Part shown: positions 23,201 through 34,632 of the stretch, piece by piece | How the letters are laid out: each line of letters starts with the position of its first letter | How positions within the stretch are numbered: position 1 is the first letter of the stretch | Assembly (NCBI GenBank): GCA_022376465.1 | Contig: JACDTU010000027.1 | Location: 124,001-188,000 of the forward strand | DNA length: 64,000 nt | Source: Cubamyces lactineus | Taxonomy: Eukaryota > Basidiomycota > Agaricomycetes > Polyporales > Polyporaceae | Direction of reading: 5' to 3' | Program-made: the position numbers and the translations under genes | Notes under the pieces: model-generated | What the model saw: the letters and a program-made list of their open reading frames with translations, nothing else | What the model was told of the DNA's origin: nothing | Databases searched by the model: none

Positions 23201-24992
23201 ACGCACGCACGCCCGTTCGCCCACAATTCATTTTCTGCTGTATGAATATGAATATGAACGGGACGAATGAATAATGAATAATGTGCGGTGCTGCTGCCAT
23301 GCCACCATGTCATCTCATTATTCAATGACATCGTGGATCGTGGATGGCGGTGCGTGGTGGCCACTCGGCACTCGGTCAAACTGGAACGTCGGTCGACGCG
23401 CCCGCCCTCGGACTCGCCGACTCGGACTCGGACTCAGACTCGGGCTTTCCTCCCGGATCGCCCCTGCCCACCCTCCCGCGCGTCGCGCGCGCCGCGCTCC
23501 ATCCGCCTCGCGGTATTTTCGACAGCTGAAAATGGAAGAAAGTGGGAGAAGGCGAGGGAGAAGATTGACGGGCGGGGTCGCGACGTCGCGTTTCTCCGAC
23601 ATTGCGCGGACGCGGGCGCGAGCTTCGCGTCGCGTCGCTCTCTTCCGCTTCCCGTCCCATCCCATCCCACCCCAATCCAACCCAACCCATCGCACACGCC
23701 CGCAGCGCGCGTACGATCCGCGCCGCAGGATCAATGCGCATGCATGCTTACGCGCATACACACACACGCATCGACATCATCCCTGGGTATGTCACTTCGT
23801 ACCCTGCCCGGATGTTGTCTCCAGTTGCGCGGCCGCGGGTTTCCATACGGGCCAAACGGGGGCGGCGTGGCGCGTCGCCTCGGCGGATCGAAGGTCGAGT
23901 CAAGACTCAAGACGCAAGACGCAAGACTTCTCTGAGCGGCAAGACTCGAGATTGATGATGGCCCTTTGCTGCGTAGCAGGTGAAAAAACCGGCAAAGCCG
24001 TATGGCAGCGTGCCCGAAGCCCGAAGCCTGAAGCCGGTCGACGCGCGCGCGCGGAGGCCACCGTGCAGTATCATTCGTCGCCGCTGTTCATCCGCCCCGC
24101 AGCCGTCGACGCGCGCGCGCGTCCAAATCTCACTATTTCATTTATCGCGTCGGCTGCGTTCTGGGCTGCGGCCTGGATGGGCGGACGGGCGGAGGATCAG
24201 ACGGATAGCCGGACATGAACGACTCTCCACGAGTGACGCTGAACATGCCCAGGTTTCAAGGTTTCATATCCTCAAGATTCATGCCTTGGAAATTAAACTT
24301 CGACGCTCGACGCTCGAAGCGGGCAACTTGTGCGGCTGTCCGATAATTAACAACGAACAACGAACAATGAAGGATGATCACGCAGCGCATGACGCGCCGC
24401 GCCGCGGGCGTTCTGTGATCGAGCCCGAGCGTCTCGCGACCTCGTCGTGCGGCCTGCCCGCCTACGCGGGGTAGCAACGCAGCCTCTTCCGGCGACTGGC
24501 GACTGGCGACTTGCTCGGTGACTCTGCTCTCTCCGTGTCTCCGACAACAACGCGTGTGTACAGTCTGGATCTCCAACTTGCCTGCGCCTCCAGCTTCCGC
24601 TCGCTCTCCAGCAGCTCCCACATGGTCTCCTTTCAGCCATCTGACAGTGACAATGACTCTCGTCCACCGACGGCGCCTTGTCTCCCGCCTACCTCCTCCT
24701 CGCCATCGAGCTCTTCTGGCAACTCCGAACTCGGAGGAGGCAGATCTTCGGCACGCTACTCGACGCGCTGCGCACTGCGCTATTCGTGCGGATTCTCTCG
24801 GAGGGCGCGCGCAGACGCGTAGAATTTCCGGTCCAAGGGCCTGCTTACAAGTGCAGCAGCAGCAGCATCACCAGCAGCACCCGTCGAATCCGAAGCGCTC
24901 CCCGTTCTAGCCCGCCGACGAAGATGATGGCGGGGCGTAAGCGGGGGCTCTGACTGCGACGTGGCCGGGGGTCAAGGGACCAAGTCCGACTC

Positions 24993-25042
24993 CGACTGCC
25001 CGACTGCCCGACTGCCCGACTGCCCGACTGCCCGACTGTCCG
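24993..25042. repeat. 8-bp tandem repeat (CGACTGCC)n
   Basis: Five perfect copies of CGACTGCC run head to tail, with a sixth partial and altered copy at the end. It is a clean short minisatellite. Confidence 0.9.
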
Positions 25043-27659
25043 AGCTACGCTGGCAGATCGCCCGAGAGTCACACTGGCAGTTGGCCACGGAGAACGCGAA
25101 AAGCGAGCATCTGAGCATTGGCAATGCGCAATGCGCATCAGGGGGGACCTCGGCGCTCGGGTGCGCTGGGACTGTCTGTCTGGTACTCTGGTACTACGCG
25201 CGATCATGCGTATGCACGGGCGATCCTAGCGGTCTCGCGGCCAGCTTGAGCGCGCGGGATGGTAATTTTGAGGATAAGTACGGCTGGCATCTACCAGTAA
25301 GACGGGCCGGTTTTTGACTGTGGGAGGACAGCGCGACGCGAGGGCAAGGGCGAGGGCGAGGGTAAGGGGCAGGACGCGGTGGGAGGGAAAATCAGAGCAG
25401 AGCAGAGCTAGCCGGGAGGAGACCCACAGTCTGGACGGAATCTAAAAAGGCAAACTGGCCTGGAGGGTGGACACTGGACACTGGAGATCCGGGCGTGCAG
25501 CCTGCAGATGGCCGCCCACGCGTCTCGACGTCGCTGACTCGGCCGGACGAGCGACCGTGGGCCGTCCGCAGCTCCGTAGGCCTGCAGACATACCCCGGGC
25601 AGAGGGAGATACTGCCGCTTGGCAGACATGGACCACGCAGGTCACGCCGCCATGGGACGACTGGCAATGTGAGCGGCGAGCAATGGCACGCGGACGAGAC
25701 GCGCGCATCCAGGACAGACCGGTCAGAAGTCAGAAGCCCTCCCCAGCCCAGCTTAGGCTAGGCGTGCAGACTCCAATCCTCCGCCACCTCGCGCGACCAG
25801 AACTCCGGATACGGATGCCTGCCCAGCGTCGACCGGCGTCGTCGTCGTTGGACACCTTCGCCATCTTCGAAATCCGAAATTCGAATATTCCCCCGGCCGT
25901 CCCCTTTCTTCCCCCCTTCCGCTTCTCCGGCGCCGGCCAAGAGAACGAGGACGCTTCCCGCCGGCGACGCCCTTGGACGTCACTGGTAGAGGGTGCTGTG
26001 ACCGGCTCGGGCTGCTGCATATGGACGGTCGGCTGATGGTGATCATACCGTAGATCACAGCCATCCGCCGCCGAGTGACAATGTCATGACTGTGCGATAC
26101 CACGCTCTCCCTCCCACCTCTCCGCCGTCCGTCCCTCCGCCCGTCCGTCCGTAACGGTCCGTTAATCGGCCTGGAACGCACCCTACCGAACCACGAACGC
26201 CGAACGAAGACTCCGCTCGGGTTCGACGACATTGTTCCTCCCACCCTCCCACCCATCCGTACGCACGCGACGCGACACGCGATGCGCCATCTCGCCCTGT
26301 GCTCTCCTGCCCAGCCTCGACCGGTACCCCGCATCTCGATCCCCACCTGCCTCTTCGGACAGACAGTCCACCTCGCCTCGCCTCGCCTCAGCTGCCTTTT
26401 GCCTCCGCGCTAGTAGTACCGCCCCGGGCCAGTCGCCCACACGCATCATCACGACGCTTGTCACGCCCACTGCACCTGCGGCCGTAATTTCGACGCGCCT
26501 AGCTGCGCGTGAGCGTTTGGAAGCCCCTCCGGGCCAGTGGCTTCTTGGTCGTTCTCCGGACGGGCGTGCCTGTGACCCCGGGCGCCTCTGCGCTTGTCAC
26601 AGCTCAACCCGAGCCCAAGCGTGTGCGTGTGCATGGGCATGTGCGCGAGCGTGGGCATGGGCAAAGATGCAAGCGTGGGCGTGTGCGTGTGCGTGGGCGA
26701 GCACTCGTCCTTCTCTCGCTAGAGCCCGGGCCCGTTTGTCCCCCTCGAGGCCATCGCGCCCCCGAGTAAATCTGGGATCGGCCGCGGATTCGGAGCGCGA
26801 TTTCGATTCCGGGTTCGGGCTCAGATTCGGGATTCTCCCTGCTGCCAGTGCTCCTGCGCTCGTGCCCAATTACAGGATTCTCGCCATTCTGCCATTCTGC
26901 CATTCTGCCAGCCCGACCGCCCGACCGTCCGTCCGCTGGTTCGTTCGTGCCTTCCTTATTCCGTCTGTCCCTCTCTTCCTGTTCTGCCCCCTGCCCTTGT
27001 CGCCCGGCCGTGTGGCCGTCCGCGTTTTCGTCTTTCTTTTTCGTCCTTCGAATCAAGGGTTCAGACGCGGGCTCGGAAACTCGGACTGGGGCTCGGATTC
27101 GGACGCGGATACAGGCGCGCGGAGCGAGAAGTCTGGGGCGGACACGGACGAGCACTGGAGACCGAGGGAGTGGGGTAGGATGCAGGGCAGGGCGGTGGCT
27201 CGAGATCTGAGGGCGATTCACTGGCGCGTTCTGAAAGGAGGGACGGGACGAGATGATGGCATGGCATGGCATGGCACGGCAGAGCTTCCTGATTCGAGTG
27301 CGGACGCTGGCCGCGGAGAGATTATTGGAACTGGATTGGATTGGATCTGAATGGGGAGGAAGAGGAGTCGCGGTGCGGTGCGGAGGGCGAGGAGGGTTCT
27401 CGGAACGGGCCAGAGAACGCGGCGTTTTGCCATCGCCACCTTGTGCGTTCTCCTCCCAGCCCCAGCCCAGGCTACGGAACACACGCGCAGGAGCCGCGTA
27501 CGCACGCCAGCGAGCCCTCCAGCCAGGCAGCGAGCGAATTCGAAGGAGCCAACAAGCAGCAGCAGCAGCAGCAAAAGCAGCCACGGCCGGACTTGGACGC
27601 CCATCGCATCCTCGCGTTTACCTTTGGCTGCTGAGACTGTACTTGTACTTGTACCTCTC

Positions 27660-27905
27660 CCCTCATTCAAAACGCCCTCGTCTCTTCTCGCCCGTCCCGT
27701 CCACCCGCCCGCCTCTCCTCTGCCCTCTTCTCCACCGCTCACTTTCCACTCCTCCCCATCATCATCCTCCCGGCGTCTAGCTCCCTCTCCCGCCCGCCCT
27801 CCCTGCCTCTCCCTCCGCCGCACGCGCCTCCGCCTCTCCTCCTTCTATCTCGCCTTCGCCGTCTCCACCACCGCACGACCGTCTCGCCCTCCCTGCTTCC
27901 CCGCA
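27660..27905 (+). promoter_or_regulatory. Pyrimidine-rich leader of the HMG-box gene
   Basis: The 245 bases just before the start codon are dominated by C and T on the plus strand. CT-rich tracts are common in promoters and 5' leaders of strongly expressed or regulated fungal genes. The transcription start is not visible. The HMG frame stays open through this stretch and further upstream to 27351. Confidence 0.5.
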
Positions 27906-29894
27906 ATGAGCCGCTACCACTCCAGCTCCCAGTACGCCCCCTCTGCCGCTCCCGGCCCCGCACAGGACTCCGCCTCCGCCACGGCCGCCTCGCCTAGAGC
28001 AGACGCACGGCACGACAGAGACGACTCCCTCTCAGACTCGGAGACGAGCACCTCCTTCAACGCATACTCGGACACCATCAAGGACGCCGATGCCATCGCT
28101 GCACAAGGTGAGCTCTCGCTCCGTCTCGCTCGTCCCCTCCGCGCACCCGCTCACCGGTGCGCGTTCATCCCTGCTCCGTTTCGGTCCCACCCCATCCCCC
28201 ACCATGCCCGTGCACACCCCGATGCCAACGCGCAGACGACCCGTACCTCGCGCTCACGTCCCAGACGCTCAATGCGGACGGCACCCCGAAGCGGCCCATG
28301 AACGCGTTCATGATCTTCGCCCGCAAGCGCCGCCCGCAAATCTCCGCCGCCAACCAGATGATGCGCACCGGCGAGGTGAGCAAGATCCTCAGCAAGGAAT
28401 GGAACTCAATGGACATGGTCAGTTCTCCTCGCCTCGCTTCCCTCGCCCCTCCTGCCCGTTTCGTCGGCCGTGAGCTCACCACCTCCTCTCGCATGACCTT
28501 ACCCGCCACAGTCGGAGAAAAAGTTCTACCTAGACCAGGCGAAGAAGCTGAAGGACAACTTCAACTCGAAATACCCCGACTACGTGTACCGCCGCCGCCC
28601 GAACAACTCGCGCAAGAAGCGCAAGCCCGACGCCGCATCGCACGACGACGCCGCAGACGGCGTCCCACACCTCGCGGACCCCGACGACCCGGCCTACGGC
28701 GACGACACCTCCCCGATCGACCCAGACGACGCGCTCATGATCCCCTCCCCGCAGGAGGTCCAATACACCCGCCCGCACCCGCACGCGCTCTCCCCGTCCT
28801 CGATGTACCACCCGCACGACGCGAGCGCGGGGATCAGCGGCCCCCCGCCCTGCACATACCCATACACGTCCGACTTCCACGCAGGCGCACACGGCGCGCT
28901 CGCAGGCATGCACCACGCCCACGCCCACCCCGCGCGGCTCGCGCACCTCCCGCCCGAGGCCGCGCTCCCCGGCACGACCGTCGGCGCGGTGCGCCCCTCG
29001 CCCCTGCACGACGCGGCGGGGTACGGCGCGCCGCCCTCTGCGCACTCGCTCTACCAAAACGCCGGCCACGCGTCCGCCATGTACGGTGCGCCTGGCGCGC
29101 CTGGCCTCTGGGACCCAGCGACGCAGGCCCGCGCGGGGGCGCGCTCGGAGCATCAGCCGGGCTCGCGCTCGAACTGGCCCGTGCTGCCTGCGCTGGACAT
29201 CTCGCTCGCGCGGCAGCGCTCGTATCCCTCCGCGGCGCTCGGGAGCGCTCCCAACGGGAAAACGGACCCTTCGACGGCGTACTCTCCACAACTCCCCGCA
29301 CGTCCGTGGTCGAGCGCGACGTCTTCTACGGCATCGAGCAGCTCGAGCGCGTCGACGTCGCACTATGGAAGTGGAGGCGGCGGCGGCAGTGGGAGTGGGG
29401 GAGGAGGGGGCCAGCAGAGCGCGAACGCGTTCCCGACCCTCAGCTCCGCCTTCTTTCCGCCCGGAGAAAGCCCGGGGGGCGCGAAGGGGAACACGACGAT
29501 CGACGTCGGCTCGCCCGCGTCCGCCTCTGCCTCTGCCTCTGCACACGATTACTACCCTTCGTCGGCCGGGCCTGGGCGGCGGGGGAGCACGGGGCAGGAC
29601 GCGGGGTACGCGGCGAGTCAGTACAGCCAACAGCAGCAACAGCAACAACAACATCACCAGCAACAGCAACATGCGTGGTCCCAGCATTTCTCCCGCACCG
29701 GCGCAGGACAGCACCAGCACCAGCACCAGCACCAGCAGCAGAGGATGTCCGCGGCGGGCCTGCACTCGATCTCGACGTACTCGCTGCAGCCGAGCCCGGG
29801 CGGCGAGGGCAGCTCGCGCTCGACGTCGGGCTCGAGCGCGCACTCGACGGCGGCGCCGCTCGGCTTTTGGGATAATAGATTCGGGGGGCGCTGA
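27906..29894 (+). CDS. HMG-box transcription factor, 588 aa
   Basis: Sequence-specific HMG-box (SOX/MATA type) DNA-binding regulator acting in the nucleus. Exons are 27906-28107, 28236-28417 and 28512-29894; introns are GTGAGC...CGCAG (128 bases) and GTCAGT...CACAG (94 bases). The HMG box spans about residues 86-155, starting KRPMNAFMIFARKRRP, continuing GEVSKILSKEWNSM across exon 2 and ending YLDQAKKLKDNF...YPDYVYRRRP. A basic tail (RKKRK) follows directly and could be a nuclear localisation signal. The rest is low-complexity: Pro/His/Ala-rich, a Gly/Ser run near 410, then Gln/His tracts near 505-545, typical of activation regions. I start at CGCAATGAG (27906), although the frame stays open upstream. 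In mushrooms such factors control mating response and fruit-body development; which one this is cannot be told from sequence alone. Confidence 0.88.
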
Positions 29895-32800
29895 GCCGCT
29901 GAACCGCCGAACCGCCGAGGCGGCCTCTTCTAGACTGTGCACTGCCTTGCGAGCAGCGAGCGGATGTCCGTCAGTGCGCGGCGACGCGCCCTTCGCCCCC
30001 GATGGTTTCCGCTTTGTTTCTGTTTTTGTATTTCTTTTTTGCTGTTTTCTGTTCATGCGGTTCTTTCAGGCTGTGTGTGGGTTTTGATTTCAGATGCTGC
30101 CTTGGTTCGTACTATACCACATCCGCACGGATAATCCAGACGTCGCCCCCGCTCGTTTCCCTCTGCTGCTCGAGTCCCTACTCCACGTCCACGTATCGTC
30201 GCCGCTACCTTTGTTACCATGTCATGTCATGCCATTTGGTTGTATTCCCCCTCGGACTCGGAACTACATACGGGCACCGTGACGATGCCCCCGCCATTTG
30301 CTATCACCCTGCCCTCCCACTTCCCACCCCCCACTTCTACCACCACCCACCTGCTATAGCTACTTATCCTGCATCGTCACCAACCGTCTCGCCCCCGCCC
30401 CTGCTGTGTTATATACCGGACCGTGCCACATATATCGCCCGCCGCGTCGGCGGGCCCAATTGTATCACTAAGTTAACCGCTCTGCACCCACACTGTCCTC
30501 TCCTCTCCTGTCCTCTCATCCGCACCCGCAGCCGCACCCGCCCCTTGCGCACCCACACCGCCCTTTGCGCACCCACACCGCCTCCGCCTCGAACTCCTCA
30601 CGCTTTCCCCACATCTCCCGCCCCCGTACCACGCCGTCCCCAGATTTCGCCCCGCCACGCGAAGTCTGCTGAAGAACAGGCTCACGTGTTTGTTCTGTGC
30701 TCTGTGCGACTCCGCTCGCTGTCATGTGTATATACCTCGCACCTCGCAATCACCGCTATATCACGCACAGAGCCCGCCTTCTCTTCTCGACCTGAGTACG
30801 ATCGTTATATCACACCCTGTCGAAACGCGGAAATACCACCAGGCCTCGAGAGGCCCCCCGCCCCCCGCTCCCAGGGTGTATAATTTCGGACGTTTGGACT
30901 CGAGGAGTGCGGGGCAGCAGACCACCTCCAGGTCCAAGGCCTCGAGTGCCAGTGCGCGAAGGCACTGTCTATGGGCAGCTGCCAGACGTCCAGACGTCCA
31001 GCGCTCCGACCCGCTATACATGTGCAAGGTCAACTTTGTATCGCCATGACGGCATTTCCTGTCATGCGGGAATCCGAGAGTCCGACCGAGGACAGAAGAA
31101 CCGCAGGACCCGGTGGGGTAGTACGTATGCTTGGATATAACCCACCACCATTTGCTTGCTTGCTTGCTGCAAGGTGACTGTGGACGCGAGCTAGACTCGG
31201 TGTCAGGGTCGCACCGCGCACGCCCGACCGATCGACCGTACGTACGGACGTACGTACGCAGGACCCCCGGCTCTCCTTGCAGGGTATCCCGGAAGCTTGA
31301 GTATATTCAGATTCACGTCTCCGAGATGCGAGCACGGTGCATCCACGATGCTGCGGGCACAGTGATGCAGACCCGACGTCGATAACGGCGGAGCCGACAT
31401 TTCGAAGAGGTGTCCCAGTCTGAGTCCAATGAGTCGTACGAGCTGCACACTGAAGCTCTCCACATCTAACAACCCCTCGGTGGCATCTCCTGACGCCTAC
31501 GCCCCGCTGGCTGATCACGCTTACGACAAGCCAATGTCCGAGCGGCAACCAGCCCATGCCCGCGCCCGCGCCCGAGAGCAGTGGCACGCCGACGGGCGCG
31601 TGAAGGCCCCAAGAAGCCGAGCCGTTTGCACGCCGCAGGGATCGTCACACCATTACGAGAGGCCCAAAACGATATCACTTACGCCCGCACAAAGTCCAGC
31701 CAGCCAGCCAGCCAGCCCGCAGAGCCTGACTACGCCCGCGTCTGCGCCCCCGCGCACTGGCAGCCGCAGAAGCACGCCTTGAGCGCGCGACTCCTCCCGA
31801 TGCACGACTGACGACTGACGACCCACGCCCCACGAGGCTCGCTGACCGGTATTTACCCCGCAAGACGCGACTTACTCACCCTCCGGGGCCCATATCAAAA
31901 TAAGCAGCACCCAGCGCCGTCGGACTTGCGTTCGAGGCGAAGGTGGGCCTTCCAGCGGGGGAGTGTACAACGCCACGAGCGGAGATGGGCTGGACTTAGG
32001 CGAATAGACGCATGCGCATGCTGGGAGTCGACACGGCCGCGCCGAGGTGCTGGACGAGCACATGCGCCTGCCAGCGAGCAACGCGAGTCCCCGACGGTGC
32101 GCAAGCGGCGGAAGCACATGCGCGCTCAGCCCCGCGCTCCACTCGCGATACGCCATGCGCATGCGCCTCCGCACACGCGCTCTCCGGGCGTAGTGCGACC
32201 GGAGATGCTGCTGCCCCAGAACGCCAGGATGACCAGCACACGTACGCGGGACACGAGGGAAGCGAAGCACGCGGGCGGAGGCGGCGGCGGAGAAATTGTG
32301 TATGATTCTGCGTGTATGATGGTACTGGCCTCGGCCGCTGCTGGCACTGCGTTGCGTCGAGTGCCATGCGAGCGAGCGAACGCACGAACGTCCGCCGCTG
32401 TGCTTCACGCCTGTGCTCTCCAGACTTCGCCCGCGCGGCGCATCGCCTGGCGGTAGCGGTCCGCGGCTTCTTCGGGGCGTTTGACAGGCCGTGGCGTGCC
32501 CAAGCGTTGAGAAGCGTCGCACGGTAGAAACGGGAAGGCCCGCGCGCGCGATAGACGTGGCGGACGGAAGCGGGCTAGTTGTGTGGACGACCTCACCGCC
32601 GCCGCTCGGCATATGAATCTCACTGCGTCCGACGTGTTCGCCACCATCAGGCTCGCCGCTCGACCCAGCGGGGAGACGTTTCCGAACACGCGCACAAGGA
32701 CCGACGCTCGGACGCAAGGTGCAGCAGATGTTGCAAGTGCAGGAGCAGACGCAGACGCAGATGCGGCCGGAGACGCAGGTGGAGAACGGGGTGGCTTCTC

Positions 32801-34632
32801 ATTATGCCGTGCCTGTTCTGACGCCGCTCGGTTCTGTGATGTCGGAGAGAGGTTCCGCCGCCGTCGCCGTCGCTGGCGCTGATGCCGCACTCGCTGCTCG
32901 ATCGCGTTCTGCAGAGAGGGAGGTGCGATTACGCCGAGGATTACAGCCGAGAGGACGAGGCTGGGCTCAGAGCAGAACGGGCGTTCCGAGGCGAGGGCGA
33001 GGAGCGTGACGCGTGCGCATGGAAGGTCGGTGATAGGGTAGCGGTGCAGGTCCTTGGCTTCCGCACGTAAAAGCTGCTCAAGACTACCGGGTCGGGCGGC
33101 CGGATCGGGGATGCTTGGGAGACTAAGAGGGGAGGACGGTCGTCTTTATCGACGGTCCGGGCGGTATATCGAAGACAAAGGGTGCCTTCTCGATGACCCT
33201 GAGAAACGCAGACAGCGTCCTGAGCCGTATGGACGAAGACAAAGAGGGAAAGAGGATGCTCCCGACGGTGTGCGTGCGAAGGGAGGAGGAGACGGGTCAG
33301 GGCCATGCCTAAAAGCTAACATAGGCGATCGTGTCAATGCCGTAGACGAGGGTATTCTGGGTTCCCATACTCACCTTGGGTCCTGGAATGGCATGGTCAG
33401 ACGTCCAGGAGAGCGTTCTGACCGCTCGGGAGCTGTGGGTCGATCGACAGCGTCTGCTAAGGTGGGGACGTCCAGGATTGTCAGTCGTTGTTCTCACAGC
33501 AGGAAGGGAGGTAAAACAGACGGGAAGGCAAGTGAAGCTTGACCGTGAGCTCCGCCGCGCGAGAGTCAAGTCTGCATATTCCCACAGAAGTAAGGTCCGT
33601 CCCGAACGCGTTGCGCGAGCGGGCGTTCTAAAACTCACGCAAAAGGGAAGGTGAGAGTCGTTGAGAACGAGTACAGTCAATCAGGCAGCTGCCGAACTTC
33701 ATTTTGCGGTGACGGAAGTGTGGACGACCGCAGCGTGGTTCTGGAGCTGGAGAGTGATTAATGAGCCAAAACGAGGCAGGATGAGTGAGCATTGGCCGGT
33801 TGTGGCGAAACGCGACCTTGGACCAACAACTCTTGGAGTATGTTTGTTGCCCCCACAAGTTACAGCTAGTTGATCGAGAGCGTGCCACAATCGGGGCCTG
33901 CGCATGGTGGAAGAACAGATCAGCCCCCGTTGATTGCTCCGCGAATGCGGAGCCTCACCGATAAGTCCTGTGTCATTCCCGCTGAGTTTCACTTGCTTTG
34001 TCGTCGGGTCCTGTGTTTGTCATGTTTGTCGCAATGAGGCATCAGATGCGATTGCGTTATGTTATCTGCGATACTATGATCGACGAGTACAAGGCAGCGG
34101 TCGGCCTGGCTCCTCTCGTCCGCCGTTGCCGTCTACGCGTCGATCGAAACGAGGACCAGCTCTGTCTCAGCGCTGCGCCACGGTGGCGTGGCCAGTTTCG
34201 GGACAGACACTGGTGATTTTCATCTGGCTTTCTCAGGAATTTTATCTTCGTGAGAAACAAGATACGCCTCCGAGCAGAGAGGACGAGAAGTGTCTGGTGG
34301 GCGTGTAGACCGGACATGAACATATGCTGGGTGTTGCCGCCGGCGCGTCGGTCACGGTGTCGGTGGCGGCAGGCGGTTGGCGCTTGTTGAGCTGGGCTTA
34401 CTTGAGCTGACACCCGACCCTCCGGTTATCATCAACGCCGGCCCGGTGTTGTACTAACGCTTCAAACGTGGTTTAAACCAGACGAGACCCTCGACTTCCC
34501 CAAAGCTGCTGCACGCAACTTGACCAGTGCCATATCGTTCAGGTGCAGGTTCTGAACATCTGCAAGACCACACATCGACAGAAGATACTGTCAACGAAGT
34601 AGTGTCACAACCCGCAGAACGATATTGACACC
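29895..34632. other. 4.7-kb stretch without a supported gene
   Basis: The first kilobase is pyrimidine-rich and probably includes the 3' untranslated region of the HMG-box gene. Further on, long frames on both strands (for example minus 31872-32717) have no protein-family features. A plus-strand stretch near 32580-33070 has some protein-like sequence (ending DACAWKVGDR and VLGFRT), but I cannot join it into a gene. Confidence 0.45.

Larger units (their letters stand above)
15231..27905. other. 12.7-kb gene-poor, slippage-rich region upstream of the HMG-box gene
   Basis: I see no recognisable protein in any frame across 12.7 kb, although GC-rich DNA keeps several frames open for 200-370 codons. 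These are Arg-, Pro- and Ser-rich and mirror each other on both strands, as expected of non-coding GC-rich sequence. Instead the stretch is packed with short direct duplications of 4-16 bases (examples listed separately). Part of it must hold the promoter and 5' leader of the HMG-box gene at 27906, and the rest may encode non-coding transcripts. Confidence 0.55.

Noticed and set aside
23274..24218. 314-codon plus-strand open frame
   Set aside because: Composed of translated short tandem repeats, with similar openness in other frames; treated as non-coding.
24993..25042. Repeat array considered as CRISPR
   Set aside because: Eight-base units directly abut one another without spacers, and the genome is eukaryotic.
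26232..27350. 372-codon plus-strand open frame
   Set aside because: It includes an alternating Ala-Cys-Ala-Trp run produced by a (GTGCGTGGGC)-type repeat and matches no protein pattern; the opposite strand is equally open.
26604..27584. 326-codon minus-strand open frame
   Set aside because: Low-complexity Arg/Pro/Ser sequence mirroring the slippage repeats; there is no start context, domain or splice structure.
28530..30056. 508-codon open frame on the minus strand opposite the HMG-box gene
   Set aside because: It is antisense to a clear HMG-box exon, is built of Arg/Ala/Val repeats and has no family features. Long antisense frames are expected opposite GC-rich third-position codons.
31872..32717. 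281-codon minus-strand open frame
   Set aside because: Arg/Ser/Pro-rich with no recognisable domain, and the other strand is also open; not enough to call a gene.
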